From contig NZ_JAHMHW010000003.1 in assembly GCF_020169515.1 (NCBI RefSeq), forward strand, positions 372,001-436,000: 64,000 nt of DNA, read 5' to 3'. The first letter of the stretch is position 1; every line of letters starts with the position of its first letter. This document shows, piece after piece, positions 8,876 through 15,913 of this stretch. The notes beneath the pieces were generated by a model. That model did no database searches. It was given only the letters and a program-made list of their open reading frames with translations, and was not told where the DNA came from. The stretch comes from Paenibacillus vietnamensis (GTDB taxonomy: Bacteria > Bacillota > Bacilli > Paenibacillales > Paenibacillaceae). Position numbers and translations under genes: made by a program.

Positions 8876-9959
8876 ATCGGCTGCCTCGAATGACGCTGCT
8901 GCTGCTCCTTGTCGCCTTGCTCGGGGGCTGCGGCTTCAAAGACATCGACAAACGTTTTTTTGTCGTCGCTTTGGGGATCGACCTGACCGACAATGAAAAA
9001 AAGCCTTACCGCATCACCCTGCAGCTGGCCGTCCCTTCTCCGAAAATCGAACCCGGCGCTTCCATGCATCAGATCGAGACGATCGACGCCGAAAGCATTT
9101 CCGAAGGAGTACGGATGCTGAAGGCGTATGTGGACAAGGAGCTGGACTTCGGGCACTGCAAAGTATTCCTGCTTGGCGAGAAGCTTGCCCGCAGCGGCTA
9201 CGAGGACGTGCTTCAGTTTATGTCGCGCAGAAGGGATATCCAAAGCGTGGCCGATATTGCGATCGGCAGGCCGGATGCGGAAAGCCTGCTTAAGATTAAG
9301 CCGGTTTCTGAGCGGTACCCGGGCAACACCCTCTTCCTCAGCTTCGGCTCCGACGGGACGGAATCGTCTTACACCTACGTGGAATCGTTGTCCGACTTCT
9401 CCAGGAGAGCCGGCGAAGAAGGGCTGGACCCGATCCTGCCCGTCGTCATGAAGGACAAAAAGGACAGCTTTATCATGAACCGTACCGCCTTGCTGAACAA
9501 AAAGAAGGTAAAGCTTATTCTGTCGCCTTCGGAGTCGCAGCTTTTTAATCAAATCGCATCGGATTTCGTCAAATCCTCGATGCACGGCAATTTTGAAGGC
9601 ATGCCGCTCGTCGTCTCGATTACGGAAATCCATTCCCGATACCGCTTTGTCAAGCTTGAAGGCGACGAATGCCTCGAAAGGTCAAAATGGGAGTTGTGTT
9701 CGAGGAAGCGCCGCATGGCCTGTTCGAGCAGGAGTGGACGAACGTCGAGAAGCAGCTGAGCGAGTCCTATTCCAAATCGGCGGAAGCGCTGCTGCGCAAA
9801 ATCCGGAAGGCCGGCGTCGATCCGCTGGGCTTCGGCCTCCGTTACCGCGCGACCCATCCGGGGAGCGGCGCCTGGAAGGAGTGGCAGTCGATTTATCGCG
9901 ACATCAAGTTCATTGTAAAGGCCGACATTAAAATCGAAGGCACGGGGCTCATAAAATAA
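8872..9959 (+). pseudogene. Ger(x)C-family germinant receptor lipoprotein, frameshifted
   Basis: Frame 1 from ATG 8872 gives a lipoprotein signal (MNRLPRMTLLLLLVALLGGC, lipobox LGGC) and the C-subunit domain up to 'SRYRFVKLEGDE' near 9669. It then runs into unrelated residues and stops at 9759. The expected C-terminus continues in frame 3 from 9669 ('MPRKVKMGVVFEEAPHGLFE' to 'IKIEGTGLIK', stop at 9959). One missing base near 9669 (GACGAATGCC where GACGAAATGCC would restore the frame) explains the break; repaired length would be about 362 residues, typical for the family. There is no slippery heptamer, so programmed frameshifting is unlikely. Either a true mutation that would cripple this receptor or a sequencing error. 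AGGAGG lies 11 nt before the start, which overlaps the permease stop. Confidence 0.82.
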
Positions 9960-9965
9960 AAAAAC

Positions 9966-9990
9966 AGGCTCATCCCTTAGGGATGAGCCT
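9966..9990 (-). terminator. Terminator of the IPP isomerase gene
   Basis: AGGCTCATCCC-TTA-GGGATGAGCCT has perfect 11-bp arms. On the minus strand it is followed by a run of seven T (complement of the A-run ending at 9964), so it terminates the isomerase gene whose stop codon it contains. It may also serve the convergent ger operon. Confidence 0.75.
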
Positions 9991-11028
9991 TCGTGTCCCG
10001 CGAAGCTCGCCGATCGTGCCCGCTCCGATGCCGAACATTGCCGCTTTCAATTCGTATTCAATCCGTTCGAACTGCTGCAGGAGCAGCTCCTGTGAAAGCT
10101 GGCTGCTCCCCCCGGCCGCCTGCGGCAGCAGCACACGCCCGAAGCCGGCCAGATCGGCGCCGAGCGCAATCGCTTTGGCGGCATCGACGCCGCTCCTCAG
10201 CCCGCCGCTTGCAATAATCGTCGCCTCGGGGAGCCGCTGCCTGATTTCGAGCACGCTTTCCGCCGTCGGTATTCCCCAATCGGCGAAGGCTTCGGCCGCC
10301 TGCTTACGGAGCTGGTCCCCGGTACGGAATTTCTCCACCTGGCTCCAGGAGGTGCCTCCCGCACCCGCTGCATCGATGAACGCTACTCCGGCCTCATGCA
10401 GCGCGGCTGCGGTATCGGCATCGATGCCCCAGCCGACCTCCTTCACGCCAACCGGCACCTCAAGCGCACGGCACACCTTACCGATCGCTGCCAGCAGCCC
10501 GCGGAAATCGGTATCGCCTTCCGGCTGGAAAATTTCCTGCATGCTGTTCATATGAAGCACGAGCGCATCCGCCTCGGCGATATGGACGGCTCTGCGGCAC
10601 AAATCCGCCCCGAAGCCGTAATTCAGCTGAACGGCGCCCAGGTTTGCGATGACCGGTACAGTCGGCGCGTCCTTTCGCACAGCAAACGATGCCGCCAGCT
10701 GCTCGTTTTCAATCGCGGCGCGCATCGAGCCAAGCCCGATCGCCCACCCGCGCTCCTCGGCCGCCGCCGCCAAACGGCGGTTGATCGCTCCCGCCTCGTC
10801 CGTGCCTCCGGTCATCGAGCTGACGAGCAGCGGAGCGCCCATTCTTTTGCCCAGCCATTCGGTATCCAGCCTGATTTCCTGGAAGGAAAGCTCCGGGAGC
10901 GCGTTATGCTTAAACCGGTATCGCTCCAAGCCGGTTTCGATGCCTACGCCGCCTACCTGCTCCTGCAGGCAGATCCGGATGTGCTCTCCTTTGCGTTTCG
11001 CAGTAGCGTCCCGCTGTTCTATTGTCAT
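9970..11028 (-). CDS. fni: Type 2 isopentenyl-diphosphate delta-isomerase
   Basis: The 352-residue protein belongs to the FMN/NADPH-dependent isomerase family that interconverts IPP and DMAPP. Visible motifs are 'RKGEHIRICL' at the N-terminus, 'FRHNALPEL'-like 'YRFKHNALPELSFQEI', 'APLLVSSMTGGT' (FMN/substrate loop), 'GLGSMRAAIE', 'HMNSMQEIFQPEGDTDF', 'GVKEVGWGI', 'DAAGAGGTSW' and 'ASGGLRSGVDAAKAIALGAD'. The start at 11028 (MTIEQRDATAK) is preceded by GGAGGAG at 5 nt; an upstream in-frame extension to 11076 lacks a ribosome site. It stands alone between the ger operon and nagB. It feeds isoprenoid synthesis such as undecaprenyl phosphate and quinones. Confidence 0.93.
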   Translation of the reverse strand: MTIEQRDATAKRKGEHIRICLQEQVGGVGIETGLERYRFKHNALPELSFQEIRLDTEWLGKRMGAPLLVSSMTGGTDEAGAINRRLAAAAEERGWAIGLGSMRAAIENEQLAASFAVRKDAPTVPVIANLGAVQLNYGFGADLCRRAVHIAEADALVLHMNSMQEIFQPEGDTDFRGLLAAIGKVCRALEVPVGVKEVGWGIDADTAAALHEAGVAFIDAAGAGGTSWSQVEKFRTGDQLRKQAAEAFADWGIPTAESVLEIRQRLPEATIIASGGLRSGVDAAKAIALGADLAGFGRVLLPQAAGGSSQLSQELLLQQFERIEYELKAAMFGIGAGTIGELRGTRRLIPKG

Positions 11029-11211
11029 GCGTACTCCTCCCGTGCGTGAACGCTCTTTATCGTAATGGCGCTTCATCGCGCCTTGTAACGTCTATTTACA
11101 AGAATAGCACAAAATGCGGATTGATGCTCCCGGCATCCCAAAAGGATAACCTGCGCGGCCGGCGTTCCATTCCAATTCGCGGCAAGTATCTTGATTGTAC
11201 TTTTATTTATA

Positions 11212-11248
11212 TTGATCTTTTCAATCATTTATTTGATCTTAACAATCA
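11212..11248 (+). promoter_or_regulatory. Tandem candidate operators upstream of nagB
   Basis: Two near-identical 16-mers, TTGATCTTTTCAATCA (11212-11227) and TTGATCTTAACAATCA (11233-11248), start 21 bp apart, two helical turns, in the AT-rich DNA 67-103 bp before nagB. Each contains TGATC-N5-AATCA. A third related site precedes the sugar kinase-DeoR pair (15323-15338). A further inverted repeat, TTAACAAT-N7-ATTGTTAA (11239-11261), overlaps the second copy. The DeoR-type repressor at 13554-14336 is the obvious candidate binder (inference). The 286 bp between fni and nagB hold nothing else recognised. Confidence 0.55.
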
Positions 11249-11314
11249 AAATTATTGTTAAATATACAGAAATGATTTAAACTGTACCTAAAGAATCAAT
11301 GAGGAGGCCGGAAG

Positions 11315-12040
11315 ATGGACATTAAAATTTTTGATCATCAGCAGGACCTGGATACTTATGCGGCGGAGCTTTTTGTCCGTCTCGTTAACGAAAAGCCGGA
11401 AGCAGTGCTCGGACTCGCAACGGGATCGACACCGATAGGGATTTATGACAAAATAATAGAGCTGCATCGGCAGCAAGACGTGAGCTTTCAAGCTGTCACG
11501 ACCTTCAATCTTGACGAGTATGTCGGAGTAAGTCCGGATAACGAGCAAAGCTACGCGTATTATATGCAAAAAAACCTGTTCTCCCATATCGATATCCCTG
11601 CCGGGAACACGCATTTGCCCGATGGCATGGCCGAGAATATCGATGCGGAATGCGCCAGATACGAGGAGCAGCTTCAGGCCCAGCCTGTCGATATGCAGCT
11701 GCTCGGCCTCGGGCACAACGGCCATATCGGCTTTAACGAGCCGGATGTCCATTTATCCGGGGGCACGCATGCCGTGAAGCTGTCGAAGGAAACTCGCGAA
11801 GCCAATGCCCGCTTCTTCGCGTCTCTGGAGGAGGTTCCGCGCTATGCGGTGACGATGGGGGTAGGCTCCATTTTAAAAGCGAAAACGGTGGTGCTGGCGG
11901 TTAGAGGCGCCGACAAGGCCAAAATTGTAAAGGATGCGCTGACCGGCCCGATTACAACCGAAGTGCCTGCATCTCTGCTGCAGACGCACGCGAATGTAGT
12001 CGTTCTGCTGGATCGCGAGGCGGGAAGGATGTTGGATTAA
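11315..12040 (+). CDS. nagB: Glucosamine-6-phosphate deaminase
   Basis: The 241-residue protein has the standard NagB motifs: 'LGLATGSTPIGIYDKII' (phosphate loop), 'TFNLDEYVG' with the catalytic aspartate, and 'LLGLGHNGHIGFNEP' with the active-site histidine region. It converts glucosamine 6-phosphate to fructose 6-phosphate and ammonia in the cytosol. GAGGAGG lies 8 nt before the ATG. nagA follows directly, so deacetylation and deamination of GlcNAc-6-P are made from one transcript, ending at the hairpin 13251-13284. Candidate operators sit 67 bp upstream. Confidence 0.95.
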   Translation: MDIKIFDHQQDLDTYAAELFVRLVNEKPEAVLGLATGSTPIGIYDKIIELHRQQDVSFQAVTTFNLDEYVGVSPDNEQSYAYYMQKNLFSHIDIPAGNTHLPDGMAENIDAECARYEEQLQAQPVDMQLLGLGHNGHIGFNEPDVHLSGGTHAVKLSKETREANARFFASLEEVPRYAVTMGVGSILKAKTVVLAVRGADKAKIVKDALTGPITTEVPASLLQTHANVVVLLDREAGRMLD

Positions 12041-13222
12041 TTGACTGTGAACTCGGCAGGTACGCTTATACATCATGTCAATATCGTATTGGAAGACCGG
12101 ATCGTATTCGGCAGCGTTCGGACGGCGAACGGTAAAATCACGGAAATTTTCGAGGCGGATCAGCCGGCCGGGCCCCCGGATTCTACCGAGGTTGTAGACG
12201 GTGACGGGGGCTGGCTGCTGCCCGGCTTTATCGATATGCATGTGCACGGCGGCTTTGGGGCGGATTTCATGGACGCCGGACGCGAAAGCTTCGATGCGAT
12301 CACGAAATTTCACGCGGCGCACGGCACGACCGGCATGCTGGCGACAACGATGACGGCCTCCAAGGAAGCGATCGAGGCCGTGCTGCATGCGGTTGCGGAA
12401 TACCGGGCCGGGGAAATGCCCTATGCCGACTTGTACGGCGTTCATTTGGAAGGGCCTTTTATTAGCGAGAAGTGGATCGGCGCCCAAAATCCGGCTTATA
12501 TTATGGACCCCCAGCTTGAATGGATGAAACAGTGGACGGAGCGGTATCCCGGCCTCATTCGCCAGCTCACCCTCGCGCCGGAGAAAGACGGAGCGCTGGA
12601 GACGATTCTATGGCTCAAAGAGCGGGAAATCGTGACCGCATGCGGACATACCGATGCCTTGTACGAGGAAATAACGGCAGCCGCAGATGCGGGGCTTTCC
12701 CAAGCGGTCCATACGTATAACGCGATGCGGGGGCTGCATCATCGCGAGCCCGGCACGCTTGGCGCGGTATTGACAGACGGGCGCATCAGCGCCGAGCTCA
12801 TCGCCGACGGCCTGCATGTCCATCCCGCGGCGATCCGGCTGCTGCTTGCCGCCAAGTCCCGGGATAAAGTCATCCTCATTACGGATGCGATGGCGGCGGC
12901 GGGCATGCCGGATGGCGACTATTCGCTGGGCGGCCTTGCGGTCGTCGTCAGAAACGGAGAAGCGCGACTGAAGGACGGCGGCGCCCTTGCAGGAAGCTGC
13001 CTGACGATGATCGCGGCGGTCCGTTACCTGCTGAAGCATACGGAGCTCAGCTTGACGGATATAAGCCGTCTGGCAAGCGGGAATGCGGCGCGCCAGCTCG
13101 GCATCGGCGACCGTACCGGCTCGATTGCAAGAGGCAAGTACGCGGATCTCGTCTTGCTCGATAAGGACCATGCCGTGATACGAACCTGGGCGAAGGGGCG
13201 TACCGTGTTTGCGGCAACATAG
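12041..13222 (+). CDS. nagA: N-acetylglucosamine-6-phosphate deacetylase
   Basis: The 393-residue amidohydrolase has 'LPGFIDMHVHGGFGADFMDA' (metal site HxH), 'GVHLEGPFIS', 'TACGHTDA', 'VHTYNAMRGLHHREPG' and 'LITDAMAAAGMPDGDY' with the catalytic aspartate. It removes acetate from GlcNAc-6-P to give glucosamine-6-P for NagB. The start is a TTG immediately after the nagB stop (12038-12040) with AAGGATG about 10 nt upstream; a GTG at 12047 is an alternative. Length is normal. The pair lets the cell use GlcNAc from chitin or recycled peptidoglycan. Confidence 0.94.
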   Translation: MTVNSAGTLIHHVNIVLEDRIVFGSVRTANGKITEIFEADQPAGPPDSTEVVDGDGGWLLPGFIDMHVHGGFGADFMDAGRESFDAITKFHAAHGTTGMLATTMTASKEAIEAVLHAVAEYRAGEMPYADLYGVHLEGPFISEKWIGAQNPAYIMDPQLEWMKQWTERYPGLIRQLTLAPEKDGALETILWLKEREIVTACGHTDALYEEITAAADAGLSQAVHTYNAMRGLHHREPGTLGAVLTDGRISAELIADGLHVHPAAIRLLLAAKSRDKVILITDAMAAAGMPDGDYSLGGLAVVVRNGEARLKDGGALAGSCLTMIAAVRYLLKHTELSLTDISRLASGNAARQLGIGDRTGSIARGKYADLVLLDKDHAVIRTWAKGRTVFAAT

Positions 13223-13250
13223 AAACGGATCGTATATGTAGATAAAAACG

Positions 13251-13284
13251 AGGAGCTGTCCGGAAGGATTTTCGGACAGCTCCT
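13251..13284 (+). terminator. Terminator of nagBA
   Basis: AGGAGCTGTCCG and its exact complement (12-bp arms) flank a 10-nt loop, followed by CACTTTTT, 28 bp after the nagA stop. Confidence 0.85.
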
Positions 13285-13401
13285 CACTTTTTACGAAAAG
13301 CTACTTGAAATTGGTGCACTTCAGTTCTCAGTTGCAGTTCCGTTCGTAAGAAATGGATTTTCTCCAGTTATTTTCACTGCTTTTGCTCAAATTTACGTTT
13401 T

Positions 13402-13484
13402 AGCTGGATTTCGTGTAGTTAAATCCGTCTAAATTTCGAATTTTGCCGCAAAGTCGGAAAGTAACTGTAGAGAATCCCGTTATT
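13402..13484. repeat. Dispersed intergenic repeat family 2, copy 2
   Basis: The same 83-bp unit as 4231-4313, with conserved ends TGGATTTCGTGTA-TTAAAT and CTGTAGA-AATCC-GTTATT. Flanking pieces at 13353-13370 (GGATTTTCTCCAGTTATT) and 13518-13535 (AAAAATCCAGTTATTC) repeat its end module. With the nagA terminator, this accounts for the 331-bp gene-free stretch 13223-13553. Confidence 0.55.
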
Positions 13485-13553
13485 TCTCTTCCTATCGCTG
13501 ATTGCCCTAAATAACCTCAAAAAATCCAGTTATTCCAACGTTCGGACGACAAA

Positions 13554-14336
13554 CTAATCCGTCACATAAACCGAAATGCCGTGCTGCTCCACTTGAGCCG
13601 CAAGCTCCGGTGACAGCGGCATATCCGTTATGATTCCGCGCAGCTCGGATAGAGCAGCTGTAGAGAATAACGACGTTTTCCCCGTCTTCGTATGGTCAAA
13701 TACGGCATAGGCCTCCTGCGAGCGCTTAATGAGCGCTTTGCAGATTTGCGCCTCCTGCTCGGAATAGATCGTAATGCCGCCATCGACGGAAATGCCGTCA
13801 ACTCCGAAAAACATTTTGCCGATATGAAGATGAGACACTGTCCCTTCTCCCAGCGGTCCGCAAAGCTCAAAGCTGTTATGGCGCATAATGCCGCCGGTGA
13901 CGACGACCTGCACCTGGCTTCCCGCCAGCTCCATCGCAATGTTCACCGCATTGGTGACGACCGTAATGCCTTTGCGCGTTTTCAGCTGCTTGGCAATGAG
14001 GAAGTTTGTCGTCCCCCCGGACAGCCCGATGACATCGCCTTCTTCGATCAACGAAGCGGCCAGCGCGGCGATCCGTTCCTTCTCCAAAATCGATAAACCC
14101 GCTTTTTCCTCAAAGGGCAGATCGCGTACCGTATGCATGCCGTCGTACATGGCACCGCCAATCGTCCGAATGACCGGATATTCCGACTCCAGCTGCTCCA
14201 GGTCCCGGCGCGCCGTCGCTTCCGAGCAGCCGAACTTCTCGACCATCTCGCTGATCGTAATCCGTCCCTGCTGCTTCAGCAGCTGCAGCAAGGCTTCGCG
14301 GCGGCGCTGTCCCTTGGAACCGTTCGCATCCGCCAT
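13554..14336 (-). CDS. DeoR/GlpR-family transcriptional repressor
   Basis: The 260-residue protein has an N-terminal DeoR winged helix: 'RREALLQLLKQQGRITISEM' and 'FGCSEATARRDLEQLE', followed by the family's 'VIRTIGGAM'. The C-terminal sugar-phosphate sensor domain shows 'GDVIGLSGGTTNFLIAKQL', 'VVTNAVNIAMEL' and 'FFGVDGISVDGGIT'. Such proteins release their operator on binding a phosphorylated sugar. ATG 14336 begins 2 bp after the stop of the sugar kinase, with GGTGGAG at the kinase end as ribosome site, so the two are co-translated. Its likely targets are its own operon and nagBA (shared TGATC-N5-AATCA motif; inference). The inducer is unknown. Confidence 0.88.
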   Translation of the reverse strand: MADANGSKGQRRREALLQLLKQQGRITISEMVEKFGCSEATARRDLEQLESEYPVIRTIGGAMYDGMHTVRDLPFEEKAGLSILEKERIAALAASLIEEGDVIGLSGGTTNFLIAKQLKTRKGITVVTNAVNIAMELAGSQVQVVVTGGIMRHNSFELCGPLGEGTVSHLHIGKMFFGVDGISVDGGITIYSEQEAQICKALIKRSQEAYAVFDHTKTGKTSLFSTAALSELRGIITDMPLSPELAAQVEQHGISVYVTD

Positions 14337-14338
14337 TA

Positions 14339-15295
14339 TTAACGCTCCACCCACGCTTTGGAGGACAAGCGCTGCTCCACCACGTTCCACTCCGGCAGCG
14401 CTTCCCAGTCGCCGCGCATTTGCACGACAAGCGAGCCGTTAATGCTGGCCAGACGGACCGCCTCGATCGGCGTCATCCCCTTCATGATTCCCGCAAGGAA
14501 ACCTGCGCAGAAGCCGTCGCCCGCTCCAACCGTGTCGACCACCTGCTCCGCCGGATAGAACGGCAGGCTTTCCTCCACGCCTTTATTCAGCACGACCGTC
14601 GTATCGCCCACGCCTTTGATGATGCTGATCGCTTTCAGCTCATTCAGCTTGCCTTTAATCGTCTCGTAATCGTCCGTATCGTAGAGGAGCTTAAGCTCGT
14701 CCCACCCCGGCAGAAAATAATCCGCATCCGCGGCAAGAGGTAGCAGCGCTTCGCGTGCTTCCTCGATCGACCACAGCTTCAGCCGCAAATTCGGATCGAA
14801 GCTGACGAGCACGCCGGCCTCCTTCGCGATGTCGACCGCACGTCTCAGCGTTCGGCGGCAATCCTCGCTGAGCGCCGCCGTGATACCGGTTACATGAAGC
14901 AGCTTGGCGCCGCGGATGTAATCCTCATCCAGCTGATCGGGCGTCATGCGGCTGGCAGCGGAATGCTTCCTGAAGTAATGAACGGCCATTTTACCCGCTA
15001 CAAACTCACGGAACATCATTCCCGTCGGCGCATCCGAACGGGTTTTCGCGCGGGAAATGTCAACGCCCTCCCCGCGCAGCGTTTTCAAAATGATTTTACC
15101 GAACGGATCGTCGCCCAGCGCGCCGAACCAGCCGACGGAAGAGCCGAGTCTGGCCAATCCGATCGCGACATTGCTCTCCGCTCCCCCGAAGCTTTGCTCC
15201 AGCGTCGCGGCGCGCTCGATCGCTTTATAGTTCTCCGGCATAAACAAAGCCATTGATTCGCCGAACGTAATTATTTGCGGTGATGATTCATGCAT
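14339..15295 (-). CDS. PfkB-family sugar kinase, 2-keto-3-deoxygluconate kinase-like
   Basis: The 318-residue ribokinase-fold enzyme begins 'ITFGESMALFMPE' and has PfkB signature 1 'FGGAESNVAIGLARLG' and signature 2 'DTVGAGDGFCAGFLAGI', whose aspartate is the catalytic base. The 'GESM' start, 'HYFRKHSAASRMTPDQL' and 'SFDPNLRLKLW' resemble KDG kinases, which phosphorylate 2-keto-3-deoxygluconate for the Entner-Doudoroff/uronate route. Fructokinase or another aldose kinase cannot be excluded. AGGGGG precedes the ATG. The gene is followed at 2 bp by a DeoR repressor; no aldolase (kdgA) or uronate gene lies nearby, so the physiological substrate is uncertain. Confidence 0.82.
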   Translation of the reverse strand: MHESSPQIITFGESMALFMPENYKAIERAATLEQSFGGAESNVAIGLARLGSSVGWFGALGDDPFGKIILKTLRGEGVDISRAKTRSDAPTGMMFREFVAGKMAVHYFRKHSAASRMTPDQLDEDYIRGAKLLHVTGITAALSEDCRRTLRRAVDIAKEAGVLVSFDPNLRLKLWSIEEAREALLPLAADADYFLPGWDELKLLYDTDDYETIKGKLNELKAISIIKGVGDTTVVLNKGVEESLPFYPAEQVVDTVGAGDGFCAGFLAGIMKGMTPIEAVRLASINGSLVVQMRGDWEALPEWNVVEQRLSSKAWVER

Positions 15296-15322
15296 AACGT
15301 AGTCCCCCTACAGCGTTATAAA

Positions 15323-15338
15323 TGATTCTAATGATCAG
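15323..15338 (-). promoter_or_regulatory. Candidate operator before the sugar kinase-DeoR pair
   Basis: On the minus strand the site reads CTGATCATTAGAATCA, 28 bp before the kinase start. It matches 12 of 16 positions of the first nagB operator copy, including the full TGATC-N5-AATCA core. It overlaps the stop codon of the upstream membrane-protein gene. Supports shared control by the DeoR regulator. Confidence 0.45.
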
Positions 15339-15759
15339 CAAAGATAGGAAACTTCATGAAATAAAGGATCACGACGTAAAGCAGCAAAATGATAAAGCTC
15401 ATCACGCGGGCTTTGCTAATATGGGCCGTTGCGCTTTTGCCTTCCTCGATCGAGGAAACGACTCGCTTCAAAGGCTTCGTGATGATGCCGCCCAGCGCCG
15501 CAATGGCAAGGAACAGCACAAGGATGATGATCATCCACACCAGCTTGTAATCGGCCTGCGAGATCATGTAGCCGCCGGTCAGCAGCTGCAGGATCAGAAA
15601 ATATTGCGCGATCCGGTTTGCGGATACCAATCCGTCCGCCAATCCGCCCTGTCCCAAGCCGGCGAGATTCGAGGCCCGTCCGATCATGAACGGAAGCACG
15701 ACATAGAAGCCCATGCCAACCGCGCCAAGCACGTGCAAAAATAACATTGCTTCAAACAT
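15328..15759 (-). CDS. Small integral membrane protein of unknown function
   Basis: The 143-residue protein is read from ATG 15759 (MFEAMLFLHVLGAVGMGFYV), which has AGGAGG 7 nt upstream; the ATG two codons earlier is too close to that site. Four hydrophobic segments are visible (about residues 5-25, 48-68, 72-95 and 117-137), with a conserved-looking 'LHVLGAVGMGF' start resembling DUF2269/CopD-like membrane proteins, in which an early histidine is common. No catalytic motif is seen. It lies between recQ (upstream, 154 bp) and the sugar kinase on the same strand, with the candidate DeoR operator covering its stop. Confidence 0.65.
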   Translation of the reverse strand: MFEAMLFLHVLGAVGMGFYVVLPFMIGRASNLAGLGQGGLADGLVSANRIAQYFLILQLLTGGYMISQADYKLVWMIIILVLFLAIAALGGIITKPLKRVVSSIEEGKSATAHISKARVMSFIILLLYVVILYFMKFPIFADH

Positions 15760-15913
15760 TTCCATTCCTCCTGTTTTCGTAAAGCGTAAAAAAACCATTG
15801 TTTTCTATAAACGCGCATTACAAATAGTTTATCAGAAATCGGGCTATTTTCAAATGACAGCGGTGGCTATCCTGTGACACGCTCCAAGGATAACCCGCAA
15901 CATCGCCGGCTTC

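Noticed and set aside
9660..9680. Programmed -1 frameshift in the Ger(x)C gene
   Set aside because: No X-XXY-YYZ slippery heptamer and no downstream pseudoknot candidate; no precedent known to me in this family. A mutation or sequencing error is simpler.
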